Origin: Stutzerimonas kunmingensis | GTDB taxonomy: Bacteria > Pseudomonadota > Gammaproteobacteria > Pseudomonadales > Pseudomonadaceae | Length of the DNA: 61,039 bases | Direction of reading: 5' to 3' | Assembly: GCF_014764705.1 (NCBI RefSeq) | Contig: NZ_JACXXG010000027.1 | Coordinates: forward strand, 1 to 61,039 | Part shown: positions 48,080 to 56,974 of the stretch, one piece after another | How the letters are laid out: each line of letters starts with the position of its first letter | Position numbering within the stretch: the stretch's first letter is position 1 | Made by a program: the position numbers and the translations under genes | Notes under the pieces: generated by a model | Database searches by the model: none | Told to the model about the DNA's origin: nothing | Seen by the model: the letters and a program-made list of their open reading frames with translations, nothing else

Positions 48080-48474
48080 TGCCCTCTCCGATCGATGTGG
48101 TACTCCCTCGCCTAGATGCCGTTAAGGCAATCGGAAAGCACAAATGGATGGCCCGCTGCCCTACCCGTGCGGACAAGACGCCGAGCCTGTCCATTCGTGA
48201 ACTCGATGATGGACGCGTCCTGCTGCATGACTTCGGTGGCGAGAAAACCACTGACGTATTGGCCGCCATCGGCTTGGGCCTCGCCGACCTGCACCCGGGC
48301 AGCAAGCAGCGTCCCCCTCGTCGAAGCCCGAGCCGTGCCGCCATTGAGCATGAGCAGCACATCGTCGCTCTCGGTCTGTCGCTGCTCGCCCAAGGTAAGA
48401 ACCTGTCGCCTTCCGATCTAAGTCGTTTAGAAACCGCACGCCGCCGCCTTGAAATGGTGGGGGTGCGCGCATGA
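48079..48474 (+). CDS. Degenerate CHC2-type primase-like zinc-finger protein
   Basis: A 131-residue protein. Residues 22-55 align by eye with the CHC2 zinc-binding domain of DnaG-type primases (RCPTRADKTPSLSI, then DGRVLLHDFGGE, where the family normally has CPxHxDxxPSL and LHCFAGC). Cys27 is kept, but the other three metal positions are R30, D51 and E55, so zinc binding is probably lost. It overlaps the previous and next genes. Likely part of the DNA handling of the element with the DUF3987 protein. Confidence 0.7.
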   Translation: MPSPIDVVLPRLDAVKAIGKHKWMARCPTRADKTPSLSIRELDDGRVLLHDFGGEKTTDVLAAIGLGLADLHPGSKQRPPRRSPSRAAIEHEQHIVALGLSLLAQGKNLSPSDLSRLETARRRLEMVGVRA

Positions 48475-49985
48475 ACAAGGATCTCTACGCCTCTCATTGG
48501 CCCGAGCTCGAACAGCACGTGACTCCCCGGCCTTTGCCCGATGCGCTCCCCCCCGTACCGTCGATCGAGCCGGAGATGCTGCCGGAATCGATTCGATCTT
48601 ATGTGCTGGACGTATCGCAACGAATGCAGTCGGCACCCGATTACGCTGCCGTAGTAGCCATTTGTGCCCTTTCTGCAGTGCTGGGCCGCAAGGCCCTGAT
48701 ACGCCCAAAGCAGCACGATGACTGGACCGTGACCCCGACCGCATGGGGAGCTCTCATCGGTGGGCCGAGCACAATGAAATCGCCATCGATGGCTGAAATG
48801 CTGCGTCCCCTCAATAGCATCGAGGCTCGCGCGGCGGTCGAATGGAAGGAACGCGCGAAGCAGTACAAGGCTGAAGTCGAAGTAAACGAAATTGAGATCA
48901 GTCTCGCCAAAACAACTGCTAGAAAGCTGATGCAGAAAGGCCAAAGAGAGGAAGCCATCATGTCGTTGGCATCCACGGAAGGCAGCGACGAGGAGCCGTC
49001 GTTAGAGCGGATTATTGTGAATGATGCTTCGTTCGAGGCGCTGGGCGAGCGGATGCGCGAGAACCCGAATGGGCTTTTGATGGTGCGTGACGAGCTGTCG
49101 GGTTGGATAAGTCTGTTGATGCAAGAGGACCGCCAATCGGATCGTGCATTCTTCCTGGAGGCATTTAACGGCAACAGTAGTTTCACCTATGACCGCATCG
49201 GACGTGGGACTGTCCGTATCGAGAATTGCACACTGTCGGTTATCGGCGGTATTCAACCCAGCCGTATCGCGCCCCTCGTGCGCGGTGCCCTGCGAGGTAT
49301 CGCTGATGATGGTCTGATCCAGCGACTGCAGCTCGCCATCTGGCCTGACCCGGTCAAGTCGTGGCGATGGATCGACCGAGCGCCCGACACGTGCGCTCGT
49401 ACCCGCTACTTCAACACCTTTGATCGCTTGCACGCCCTGGAGCTGCCAGGCAACGGGGATGAGCCGGCCTGCCTGCGATTCACACCCGAAGCGCAGGCCA
49501 TGTTCATCGAATGGATGGAGGAGATCCAAATCGACGCTCGGGGCGATGAAATGCCTGCGGCGATGCAGAGTCACTTGCTCAAGATGCCCAAGACTGTTGC
49601 TGGTCTTGCTCTGCTGTTCGAGCTTCTGGACGGCGGCACCGAAGCGGTCGGAGGTGTCGCAACAGGTCGCGCTTTGGACTGGGGCGATTACTTACGCGGT
49701 CACGCAAACCGTCTGTACAGCGCCGCGACGCATGGTGGCATCGAAGGCGCCCGGCTGATTCTGAAACGCAAAGCAAAGCTGCCCAACCCTGTGAAGGCCC
49801 GAGAGATTCAGCGCCGGAGCTGGAGCGGGCTCTCTACTCCTGAGGAGGTCGCGAGTGCGCTTGAGGTGCTGGTCGATTATGGACATCTGACGGAGCAGGT
49901 GATGGACCCCTCACCAATGGGCGGCCGACCAACCAAAACGTACCGTTGGGTAGAGGAGGTCTCCAACGATGGGCAGGTGGCTTAA
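48471..49985 (+). CDS. DUF3987 family ATPase-like protein
   Basis: A 504-residue protein of the DUF3987 family, replicative helicase-like proteins found in plasmids, phages and satellites. A P-loop-like GGPSTMKSPS is at about 97-106 and a Walker-B-like LLMVRDELSGW near 205. A charged coiled coil (about 120-150) lies between them. The rest includes DRIGRGTVRIENCTLSVIGG and GLIQRLQLAIWPD. It overlaps its neighbours by 4 and 17 bases. The C-terminus (TPEEVASALEVLVDYGHL) looks like a small winged helix. Confidence 0.82.
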   Translation: MNKDLYASHWPELEQHVTPRPLPDALPPVPSIEPEMLPESIRSYVLDVSQRMQSAPDYAAVVAICALSAVLGRKALIRPKQHDDWTVTPTAWGALIGGPSTMKSPSMAEMLRPLNSIEARAAVEWKERAKQYKAEVEVNEIEISLAKTTARKLMQKGQREEAIMSLASTEGSDEEPSLERIIVNDASFEALGERMRENPNGLLMVRDELSGWISLLMQEDRQSDRAFFLEAFNGNSSFTYDRIGRGTVRIENCTLSVIGGIQPSRIAPLVRGALRGIADDGLIQRLQLAIWPDPVKSWRWIDRAPDTCARTRYFNTFDRLHALELPGNGDEPACLRFTPEAQAMFIEWMEEIQIDARGDEMPAAMQSHLLKMPKTVAGLALLFELLDGGTEAVGGVATGRALDWGDYLRGHANRLYSAATHGGIEGARLILKRKAKLPNPVKAREIQRRSWSGLSTPEEVASALEVLVDYGHLTEQVMDPSPMGGRPTKTYRWVEEVSNDGQVA

Positions 49986-50562
49986 CAAGGTCCAGAAATA
50001 CACTGAGGGCACACCGACAGAACCGACAGAACCGACAGAACCGACAGAACTAGCTTTTGTCAGTTTCGTCGGTGCTGCATCAAGCAGTTTTCAGGAAAAC
50101 GAATCGGTCGGACTGACTACCACCAATGGTCCCCGCCCGGATCGCGTCTGGCTGCACTTGATGGTGGTCGATGGCCGTGTAACCCAGCGAACCGGCGACC
50201 AGAAAACTGCGATCATCAAAGGCGAAGCGCACATGCGATACGGTGACAAGCTGCTGGCGGTGGTGCCCGTACCCGGCTTCGACCGCCCGCTTACCGAGGA
50301 CGAAGTCATCAATGCTCTGGCAGGAACTCTTGGGGCGCCTGCAGCGCTTCCCTTGCCGTCAGATGCATGGCTGTTCCGTATTGCACGGCTGCTGGGAGTT
50401 CAGCCTGCCGAGCTACTAGACGGCAGGCATCTGGAACCACACGACCTAATCGAGCAGGCCGGCACTGCTCCTGAGCTAGTGGCTGAAACGATCCGGCGAA
50501 GTCCGGCCTGGATCAGCCGGCCGCGTGGCATCGGAAAGCAGGCTGAGACGTCCCTTTACTAG
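49969..50562 (+). CDS. Hypothetical protein with a TEP repeat linker
   Basis: A 197-residue protein that overlaps the DUF3987 gene by 17 bases. Residues 15-27 are a TEP tripeptide repeat from a 9-bp tandem repeat, probably a flexible linker. The middle part (about 55-105) is beta-rich (RVWLHLMVVDGRVTQRT), and the end is helical. No family recognised. Last gene of the module; the next 480 bases hold no clear gene. Confidence 0.6.
   Translation: MGRWLNKVQKYTEGTPTEPTEPTEPTELAFVSFVGAASSSFQENESVGLTTTNGPRPDRVWLHLMVVDGRVTQRTGDQKTAIIKGEAHMRYGDKLLAVVPVPGFDRPLTEDEVINALAGTLGAPAALPLPSDAWLFRIARLLGVQPAELLDGRHLEPHDLIEQAGTAPELVAETIRRSPAWISRPRGIGKQAETSLY
50013..50048 (+). repeat. 9-bp tandem repeat, four copies
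   Basis: Four exact copies of ACCGACAGA. Inside the coding frame each copy adds the tripeptide TEP, so copy-number change keeps the frame. Confidence 0.95.
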
Positions 50563-51038
50563 CAGTGGCCGTACCCATCCCAGCCCCACGACATGTATGG
50601 AGGGCGGAGCCACCAGTTGACCTTGTCCTCGGAGCCCGCCGGCATGATGGCATAATGGACCACATGCAGCATTTCTCTGCAGGTCTGGCCACTTGTCTTG
50701 TTCCACACCAATGACAATGGCGGTTGGTGGCCTCGGATGACCGAGATAGGAGCCTAGTCCGACGCTGGAGCGATTTTCTGCGTGCGGTGCGCTCCAACTG
50801 AGAGCTGTGCAGGGCTTATTCTTTCAAATAGTCCTCCTATGTCAGCCATAGCGTAGGGCTTCCCGAGTCTGCGAGCTCTTCAATCGTGTGCGTCCGGCCT
50901 CGGCCGCGAGGGCTCGCACTACGGCATCGACGACTACATTGAGCAAAAATACATGTGCCTCGGCATCGGTTGAGGCATTGACCGGACACCCGCGTTATCG
51001 GCTTATCCGAGGTCCGGCTTTTCGAGTCGAACGCGGGA
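50563..51038. other. 476-base region without a clear gene, holding repeat copy 1
   Basis: Between the module and the GntR gene. It holds the first 186-bp repeat (50753-50938). At 50980-51017 it has an imperfect hairpin (CCGGAC ... GTCCGG followed by CTTTT on the plus strand). Several frames stay open because of high GC, but none has a convincing start and family. Confidence 0.6.
50753..50938 (+). repeat. 186-bp direct repeat, copy 1
   Basis: It matches 59539-59724 in the same orientation at 185 of 186 positions; the only difference is T at 50840 against C at 59626. The two copies bracket the nine-gene operon. The minus strand of each copy carries a 31-codon frame (50754-50849 here). Confidence 0.97.
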
Positions 51039-51677
51039 TTACGCCTGTTGAAGACTGTTGCGTGCCTCGGACAGCATCGACAGGCTGATCTTGCGTACTT
51101 CGATCTTGCTCTGTTCGATATGCGAACGCAGAAGCATCTGCGCCTCATCGCGCCGGCGTGATGCCAGTGCCGTCAGAATGCGTGCGTGTTCGTTGTAGGT
51201 TTCCTCGATCCGAGCGCTCTTGTAAAAATCCAGGCGCCGGACAATACGGATGCGATCACAGACTTCAGCGTGCACACGCATCATTTCCCGATTTCCGGCG
51301 GCTGCGAGCAAACCGCTGTGGAAGGCTTCATCCAGATCGGCGACCTGCTTCATGCCGTGCTCGCGCTCGCCCGGCGGCACCATCCAGATGCGATTGAGTT
51401 CCACAAGCGCGCCGGCCAGATCCGGCAGGCCGCATAGACGCTCGATGGCGACGCTCTCCAGTACCACACGCAGGTCGTACAGCTCGTCGATCTGGTTGAA
51501 ATCCAGCGGCTTGACGGTCCAGCCGCGGCGAAACCCCACTTCCAGATAGCCCTCGCGCTCCAGACGATAGAGCGCATCGCGCACCGGTGTACGCGACACC
51601 TGGTAGCGCGCGGCCAATTCGGTCTCGCTGAAGCGGTCATGGGGCAGCAGCTGATAGTCGAAGATTTCCTGCTTCAA
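51039..51677 (-). CDS. FCD-domain GntR-family transcriptional regulator
   Basis: A regulator with an N-terminal winged helix (FSETELAARYQVSRTPVRDALYRLEREG in parts, about 16-45) and a C-terminal FCD ligand domain (LRVVLESVAIERL, DEAFHSGLLAAAGN and HARILTALASRR). The acidic and histidine residues of the FCD metal site are visible. The first TTG is at 51677, but family-like sequence (ALAQQIYQRLK) continues in frame to an ATT at 51725, which has AGGTGAT before it and gives 228 residues, nearer the usual length. The true start is uncertain. It is the last gene of the operon and its likely repressor. Confidence 0.88.
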   Translation of the reverse strand: MKQEIFDYQLLPHDRFSETELAARYQVSRTPVRDALYRLEREGYLEVGFRRGWTVKPLDFNQIDELYDLRVVLESVAIERLCGLPDLAGALVELNRIWMVPPGEREHGMKQVADLDEAFHSGLLAAAGNREMMRVHAEVCDRIRIVRRLDFYKSARIEETYNEHARILTALASRRRDEAQMLLRSHIEQSKIEVRKISLSMLSEARNSLQQA

Positions 51678-51740
51678 CCGTTGATAGATCTGCTGCGCCA
51701 GGGCATTGGTCTGGTGCTTGAGAATGGCATCACCTGTCTG

Positions 51741-52142
51741 TCAGAGCGTACTGAGATCGACACTTACATGTGCCGAAACCACTTTCCAGCCGGCGGGAAA
51801 GCGTACCCAGGTCTGCATTTGCCGGCCAGTACGCAGGGTTTCACCGTCGCTGAATTCCGTGCTGACGGTGGCATAGTTCTCATCAAAAGTGGATATAACC
51901 GTGTTGCGCAGCTGGCGGCCGGGCCCTACCGGCGTGCAGATGCGCCGGTAGGCGGCGATATCCCGCGCACCGTAGAGGTTTTCGGCAACGCCATAACGCA
52001 CGGTATGGTCGGTGTCCCAAAAGTAGTCGTCCAGCACCTCCAACTCATTGGCCAGCAGGGCGCGCTCGTAGTCCTCGAAGGCCAGGCGCACGGCCTCGAC
52101 CACATGGGGCAGATTGATCAATGGCTCTTTGTCCACGCTCAT
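51741..52142 (-). CDS. AtzH/HpxZ-like protein (DUF3225)
   Basis: A 133-residue SnoaL-fold protein. Family motifs: [37 protein letters not shown] and the late [25 protein letters not shown]3225 proteins include AtzH, a dicarboxyurea-acting enzyme that works with AtzE/AtzG in cyanuric acid breakdown, and HpxZ of oxalurate breakdown. Both point to ureido-compound metabolism, in line with the neighbours. AtzE and AtzG genes are not in the window. Start and upstream stop overlap (ATGA). Confidence 0.85.
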   Translation of the reverse strand: MSVDKEPLINLPHVVEAVRLAFEDYERALLANELEVLDDYFWDTDHTVRYGVAENLYGARDIAAYRRICTPVGPGRQLRNTVISTFDENYATVSTEFSDGETLRTGRQMQTWVRFPAGWKVVSAHVSVDLSTL

Positions 52143-52807
52143 TCCTCGTTCATGGCAGCGTCCAGCGCTGCCAACGTGGCGGTATGTCCGACGATCCCCC
52201 CCTGGGCGACGATCATCTCCAGGGTCGCCTGCTTGAAGGCAGGGAAATAACTGTCGGTTGCGTCTTCGATCAACAGGCAGCGATAGCCCCGGTCGTTGGC
52301 CTCGCGCATGCTGGTCTGCACGCAGACCTCGGTGGTCACACCCGCGAAAATCAGACACTCAATGCCCTGTGCGGCCAGCCTGTCCCCCAGACCGGTCGCG
52401 TAGAACATCCCCTTCCCCGGTTTGTCGATCACCCATTCACCGGCAATCGGCGCCAGTGACGGGATGATCTGATTGCCCGGCTCGCCACGCACCAGGATGC
52501 GTCCCATCGGCCCCGGATCACCGATACGCAAGCCTTCTGCGCCGCCTTCCCGCTTGGCTGCAGGACAGTCAGACAGGTCCGGCAGATGCGACTCTCGCGT
52601 GTGGATGACCAGCATGCCCTTCTCCCGGGCCAGCGCCAGCAGCGACTCCACCGCCGGGACGATGGCCTGCAACAGACTTACGTCGTTACCCAGCGCCGCA
52701 CCAAAACCACCTGGTTCGAGAAAGTCCCGCTGCATATCGATAACGACCAATGCGGTACGTGCCGGATCGAAGCTGAAGGCGCCCGGCTTGCCCGGCACGC
52801 TGATCAT
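52139..52807 (-). CDS. Isochorismatase-like cysteine hydrolase (amidohydrolase of a urea-like compound)
   Basis: A 222-residue hydrolase with the complete catalytic triad D24 (VVIDMQRDF), K129 ([10 protein letters not shown]) and C162 ([17 protein letters not shown]). Spacing matches biuret hydrolase BiuH. The middle segment ([19 protein letters not shown]) also resembles BiuH, but the N-terminal extension and the active-site lid differ, so the substrate is probably a relative such as triuret or guanylurea. Isochorismatase-like enzymes hydrolyse both. It overlaps the ATPase gene and the AtzH-like gene by 4 bases on each side. Confidence 0.85.
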   Translation of the reverse strand: MISVPGKPGAFSFDPARTALVVIDMQRDFLEPGGFGAALGNDVSLLQAIVPAVESLLALAREKGMLVIHTRESHLPDLSDCPAAKREGGAEGLRIGDPGPMGRILVRGEPGNQIIPSLAPIAGEWVIDKPGKGMFYATGLGDRLAAQGIECLIFAGVTTEVCVQTSMREANDRGYRCLLIEDATDSYFPAFKQATLEMIVAQGGIVGHTATLAALDAAMNEE

Positions 52808-54345
52808 GCTGCACCTGCCGTATGGTCAGCGCCGGCCATGTAGTGACCCAACGTGGCACGGTCAGCTTGGTCAGCGGCGACCTCGAAATTGATTTCACCC
52901 TCGTGGATCACCAGGATGCGGTCGGACATTTCCAGCAACTCGTCCAGATCCTCGCTCAGCAGCAGCACGGCGGCACCCTGGGCGCGGGCATCGCGCAGAC
53001 GCTGGTGGATGATCGCCACCGAGGCGAAATCCAGGCCGAACACCGGGTTGGAGACGATCAGCGTGCGCACGTCGTGGGTCAGCTCGCGGGCCAGGACCGC
53101 ACGTTGCACGTTACCGCCTGACAGCGTACCTATCGGCCGCAGCGGGTCCGCCGGGCGCACGTTGAACTGTTCGATCAGGGCCTCGGCCTGGGTCTGAATC
53201 GCCTTCCGGTTGATCAGCCAACCCTGGCGGCACAGTGGCGGCTGGTCGAAATTGCGCAGCGCCAGATTGTCCGCCACGCTCATGCCGGCGATGCAGGCAT
53301 TGCGCAGGGGCTCTTCCGGCAGGCTGAATACCTTCTCCCGTTGCATCTCCCGGCGGCTGGCCTGGTAAGGAGCGCCATTGATGCGAATCTCGCCACTGAC
53401 CGACTGCCGCTGACCGAGCAGCGCCTCGGTCAGTTCACGCTGGCCATTGCCGGAAATGCCGGCAATGCCGACGATTTCGCCAGGGCGCACGTCCAGCGAC
53501 AGCTTGCTGACCGCCAATGTGCCCTTGTCATTGGCCACGCTCAGTTCGCACACCTCCAGCCGAGGTGCGGCGTCGCGGTCTACCGGCTGCTGGCTGGCCG
53601 GCTCGGCAGCCGCTTCGGAGGCGCCCATCATCCAGGTGGCCAGTTCCTCCTGGGAGGTGGCGCTGACCTGGGTACTGCCGACCAGCCGGCCCTTGCGCAG
53701 CACGCTGACATCGTCAGCGAAGCGCGATACCTCGCCGAACTTGTGGGTGATCATCAATACCGAAATATCCCCACGGCGAGCCATATCGTGCATCAGGCCC
53801 AAGACCTCTTCGGCCTCCTGCGGCGTCAGTACCGAGGTCGGTTCGTCGAGAATGATCAGTTGCCGGTCCAGATACAGCTGCTTGAGGATTTCCAGCTTCT
53901 GCTTCTCGCCCGCCGCCAGCGAACTGACCGGACGTTCGATATCCAGCCGGAACGGCATACGCTGCATGAAGTCATTGAGGCGCTTGCGCTCCAGAGGCCA
54001 GTCGATGCGCCAGCCCAGATCGCCACGCGATAGCACCAGATTCTCCGCCACACTCAGGCCCGGCGCGACGGTGAAGTGCTGGTAGACCATGCCAATGCCC
54101 AGCGCATGAGAGTCTCGCGGGGTACGAATCTGCTGCTGGCGGTTGTTGACCAGCAACTCGCCGTCGTCCAGCGGACCGTAGCCGACGATACCCTTGACCA
54201 GCGTGCTCTTGCCCGCGCCATTCTCGCCCAACAGCGCATGGACGGTACCGGCGCGCACGGTCAACGACACCCCCGCCAGCGCCTGAAAGCTGCCGAAGGA
54301 TTTGCTCGCGCCGATGATTTCCAGGCTGATCGCACGCATGCTCAA
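52804..54345 (-). CDS. ABC transporter ATP-binding protein, double domain (BMP/ribose type)
   Basis: A 513-residue protein with two ABC domains. The first has Walker [12 protein letters not shown] (about 39-49), signature-like [13 protein letters not shown] and Walker [12 protein letters not shown]. The second (from about 255) has a degenerate P-loop [12 protein letters not shown], a full signature [15 protein letters not shown] and NPVFGLD in place of Walker B, as usual in the RbsA/YufO class. It powers the importer formed with the two permeases and the BMP protein. Overlaps both neighbours by 4 bases. Confidence 0.95.
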   Translation of the reverse strand: MSMRAISLEIIGASKSFGSFQALAGVSLTVRAGTVHALLGENGAGKSTLVKGIVGYGPLDDGELLVNNRQQQIRTPRDSHALGIGMVYQHFTVAPGLSVAENLVLSRGDLGWRIDWPLERKRLNDFMQRMPFRLDIERPVSSLAAGEKQKLEILKQLYLDRQLIILDEPTSVLTPQEAEEVLGLMHDMARRGDISVLMITHKFGEVSRFADDVSVLRKGRLVGSTQVSATSQEELATWMMGASEAAAEPASQQPVDRDAAPRLEVCELSVANDKGTLAVSKLSLDVRPGEIVGIAGISGNGQRELTEALLGQRQSVSGEIRINGAPYQASRREMQREKVFSLPEEPLRNACIAGMSVADNLALRNFDQPPLCRQGWLINRKAIQTQAEALIEQFNVRPADPLRPIGTLSGGNVQRAVLARELTHDVRTLIVSNPVFGLDFASVAIIHQRLRDARAQGAAVLLLSEDLDELLEMSDRILVIHEGEINFEVAADQADRATLGHYMAGADHTAGAA

Positions 54346-55031
54346 CGCTCGCTCAACAGCTCGACGAGCGACGCCGAGTTGGACACAGCACCAAACACCC
54401 CACCCTGCATCTTGACCATGTGCAGCGCAGCCAGGTGGTTACCCGGATCGGTGGCACCACAGCAGTCTTCCAGCAACAGGCACTCGAAGCCGCGATCATT
54501 GGCCTCACGCATGGTGGTGTGCACGCAGACGTCGGTGGTGATGCCGCACAGGATCAGGTTCTCGATGCCGCGGGTACGCAGGATCAGTTCCAGGTCGGTG
54601 GAGCAGAACGAGCCCTTGCCGGGCTTGTCGATGATCACTTCGCCAGCCAGCGGCTGCAGCTCCGGAATCAACTCCCAGCCCGGTTCGCCACGCACCAGAA
54701 TGCGGCCACAGGGACCCGCATCGCCGATGCCGGCACCGATGCGCCGGGATCGCCAGCGCTTGTTGGCCGGCAGATCGGACAGGTCCGGGCGATGCCCTTC
54801 GCGGGTGTGGATGATATGAAAGCCCTGCTCGCGCATGACCTTCAGCACACGGTTGATCGGCTCGATGGGCGCACGCACGGCCGCCAGATCGTAGCCCATG
54901 GTGTCGACGTAGCCGCCTTCACCACAGAAATCAGTCTGCATGTCGATGATGATCAGCGCGGTATTGGCCGGATGCAACCGCCCGTCATACGGCCAGGGAT
55001 AAGGATCGGAAACAAGAAAGCGCTCGCTCAC
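54342..55031 (-). CDS. biuH: Biuret hydrolase (biuret amidohydrolase), isochorismatase-like
   Basis: A 229-residue cysteine hydrolase from the GTG at 55031, with CAGGAG before it. The triad D30 (IIIDMQTDF), K136 ([10 protein letters not shown]) and C169 ([17 protein letters not shown]) has the same spacing as Rhizobium BiuH (D36, K142, C175). DPYPWPYDG at the start, [17 protein letters not shown] and [18 protein letters not shown] also match that enzyme as I recall it. It converts biuret to allophanate and ammonia. No allophanate hydrolase is in the window, so the next step must come from elsewhere. A longer open frame upstream lies over the amidase gene. Confidence 0.85.
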   Translation of the reverse strand: MSERFLVSDPYPWPYDGRLHPANTALIIIDMQTDFCGEGGYVDTMGYDLAAVRAPIEPINRVLKVMREQGFHIIHTREGHRPDLSDLPANKRWRSRRIGAGIGDAGPCGRILVRGEPGWELIPELQPLAGEVIIDKPGKGSFCSTDLELILRTRGIENLILCGITTDVCVHTTMREANDRGFECLLLEDCCGATDPGNHLAALHMVKMQGGVFGAVSNSASLVELLSER

Positions 55032-55035
55032 GGTG

Positions 55036-56043
55036 TTACTCCTGGCTGTGCGGGTTGTAGAGTCGCTCGGGCGCGGCAAAGCCGCAGCTGCTGCCATCGG
55101 TATGGACCACGTCGTCCTCCCAGGGCAGGCGGTACTGGCCAGCCGCAAGGTCATGCATGTAGGTGTAGGGGCAATCCTGCGCCCCGCCCTTGACCGCCAC
55201 ATAACCGCGGTGGCCGAACTGATAGATATTGTTCTCCACGCCCCAATGCTTGCGCGCCTCGCGCACCAGGTCCGGACGCAGCTCGCAAGAGACGATCTCG
55301 TCCGCCCGCCCGCCGCCCTCGGCCATGGGCGTGCCATCGAAATCGACGAACATGGCTTCGCCCATCGAATCGAAGGTGCCGTCGGAACCGCACATGCACA
55401 CGCTAGCGGTCTGCATCAGATTGGTGAAGGAATTGACCTGGTTGGTGATCTTCCATGAATGGCGGATCGGTGCGGTGTAGCCGGCGGTACGGATCATGAT
55501 TTCCGCCCCCTTGTAGGCACACTCACGGGCCATTTCCGGAAACATGCCGTCATGGCAGATGATCAGGGCCAGCTTGCTGCCGCGCGGACCGTCACAGACC
55601 GGGATGCCGAGATTGCCCGGTTCCCACGGTTCGACCGGCACCCAGGGGTGCAGCTTGCGGTAGTACAGGCGCACTTCACCGGTATTGTCGACAATGATGC
55701 CGCTGTTGTAGGGGTTGCCGTGCGGGTTGGCTTCCATGATCGAGAAGCAGCCCCAGATGCTGTGATCGATGCAGGCCTGCTTCAGCGCCGCCACTTCCGG
55801 CCCATCCAGGGTACACATGATGTCGGGTGAGGTATCCATCGACAGCCCGTGCAGCGAGTACTCCGGAAATACGATCAGGTCCATGCCTGGCATGCTGCGC
55901 CGGGCCTTGCCGATCATCGACACGACCTTCTGCGTCTGGGTCCAGAGTTCGTCGCGGGTGTGCGGGTCGGGCAGTGTCAGCTGTGCCAACCCGATCACGA
56001 CACCATTAGGTGATTTGTTCAGCCCACCAAGTCCACTTGCCAT
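55036..56043 (-). CDS. Formamidase / aliphatic amidase (nitrilase superfamily, AmiF-AmiE type)
   Basis: A 335-residue carbon-nitrogen hydrolase. The nitrilase triad is E61 (VFPEYS), K130 (YYRKLHPW) and C163 ([10 protein letters not shown]). The late segments [17 protein letters not shown] and [18 protein letters not shown] are those of AmiF/AmiE. Such enzymes release ammonia from formamide or short amides. Within this operon it may act on an amide made by, or taken up with, the urea-like substrate. The 4-base gap to biuH indicates co-expression. Confidence 0.92.
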   Translation of the reverse strand: MASGLGGLNKSPNGVVIGLAQLTLPDPHTRDELWTQTQKVVSMIGKARRSMPGMDLIVFPEYSLHGLSMDTSPDIMCTLDGPEVAALKQACIDHSIWGCFSIMEANPHGNPYNSGIIVDNTGEVRLYYRKLHPWVPVEPWEPGNLGIPVCDGPRGSKLALIICHDGMFPEMARECAYKGAEIMIRTAGYTAPIRHSWKITNQVNSFTNLMQTASVCMCGSDGTFDSMGEAMFVDFDGTPMAEGGGRADEIVSCELRPDLVREARKHWGVENNIYQFGHRGYVAVKGGAQDCPYTYMHDLAAGQYRLPWEDDVVHTDGSSCGFAAPERLYNPHSQE

Positions 56044-56053
56044 GTCATTACCT

Positions 56054-56974
56054 CTATCGATTGAGACTGAGCTCGCCGGGAGCTCCCGTCAGTGTTCGGT
56101 TTGGACGACAGGTCGCGAGCATCACCAGCATCGTCAGGATGTAAGGTGCCGCGCTGTACAGGTAATAGCCGGAGCTGATGCCTACCGATTGCAGCGCCGG
56201 GCCGATGGCGCCGGCCGCACCGAACACCATCGAGGCCCACAGGCAGTTCAGCGGTTGCCAGCGGGCAAAGATCACCAGTGCCACAGCCATCAGGCCCTGA
56301 CCGCTGGACAGCCCCTCGTTCCAGCTGCCGGGGTAATAGAGCGACAGGTAGGAGCCACCGACACCGGCCAGAAAGCCACCCACGGCCGTGGCCATGACGC
56401 GTACCCGCAGCGGGCGGTAGCCCAGCGCCTGAGCCGACTCGGAATGGTCCCCAACCAGCCGCAGAACGAGCCCCCAACGCGTGCTGCGCAGCCCCCAGTG
56501 CAGGAAGATCGCCAACGCCACACCGATGAAGAACAACATGTTGATGTTCAAAGCCGAGCGCATGCCGGGATCATCACTCCAGGCACCCAGGGAAATGGAT
56601 GGCAGCATCGGGGCCTGCGGTTGAATGAAGGCTTTACCCAGGAAGAAGGCGAGGCCGGTACCGAGCAACATCAGCGCGATGCCGAAGGCAATGTCGTTGA
56701 CACGCGGTAGCGAGCAGACAAGGCCATGCAGCAGGCCAAGCAACAGCCCGATTCCACCCGCTGCCAGCACCCCGGTCCAGGCCGAGCCGGACAGGTAGGC
56801 GACCGCGTAGCCGGTCATCGCACCGGCGACCAGAATGCCTTCCAGGCCCAGGTTGATGCGGCCACTCTTTTCCGTCAGACATTCGCCCAGGCTGACGAAC
56901 AGGAACGGCGTACCAACCCGCACCGCACCCGCCAACAGGGCCAGCAGGAAGGTCACGAAATCCAGATCACCCAT
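56054..56974 (-). CDS. ABC transporter permease, BMP-type (YufQ-like)
   Basis: A 306-residue membrane protein with about nine helices. Family segments: PFLFVSLGECLTEKSGRINLGLEG and ATAVGGFLAGVGGSYLS. It pairs with the other permease to form the channel for the imported compound. It overlaps that gene by 8 bases and is 10 bases before the amidase gene. Confidence 0.93.
   Translation of the reverse strand: MGDLDFVTFLLALLAGAVRVGTPFLFVSLGECLTEKSGRINLGLEGILVAGAMTGYAVAYLSGSAWTGVLAAGGIGLLLGLLHGLVCSLPRVNDIAFGIALMLLGTGLAFFLGKAFIQPQAPMLPSISLGAWSDDPGMRSALNINMLFFIGVALAIFLHWGLRSTRWGLVLRLVGDHSESAQALGYRPLRVRVMATAVGGFLAGVGGSYLSLYYPGSWNEGLSSGQGLMAVALVIFARWQPLNCLWASMVFGAAGAIGPALQSVGISSGYYLYSAAPYILTMLVMLATCRPNRTLTGAPGELSLNR

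Noticed and set aside
50476..50797. Minus-strand small frames of 76 and 94 codons after the replication module
   Set aside because: They overlap each other and the 3' end of the upstream gene, have poor start contexts and no family pattern.
50837..51148. 103-codon minus-strand frame over repeat copy 1 and the GntR 3' end
   Set aside because: Arginine- and serine-rich shadow with no ribosome site; only its short tail looks protein-like.
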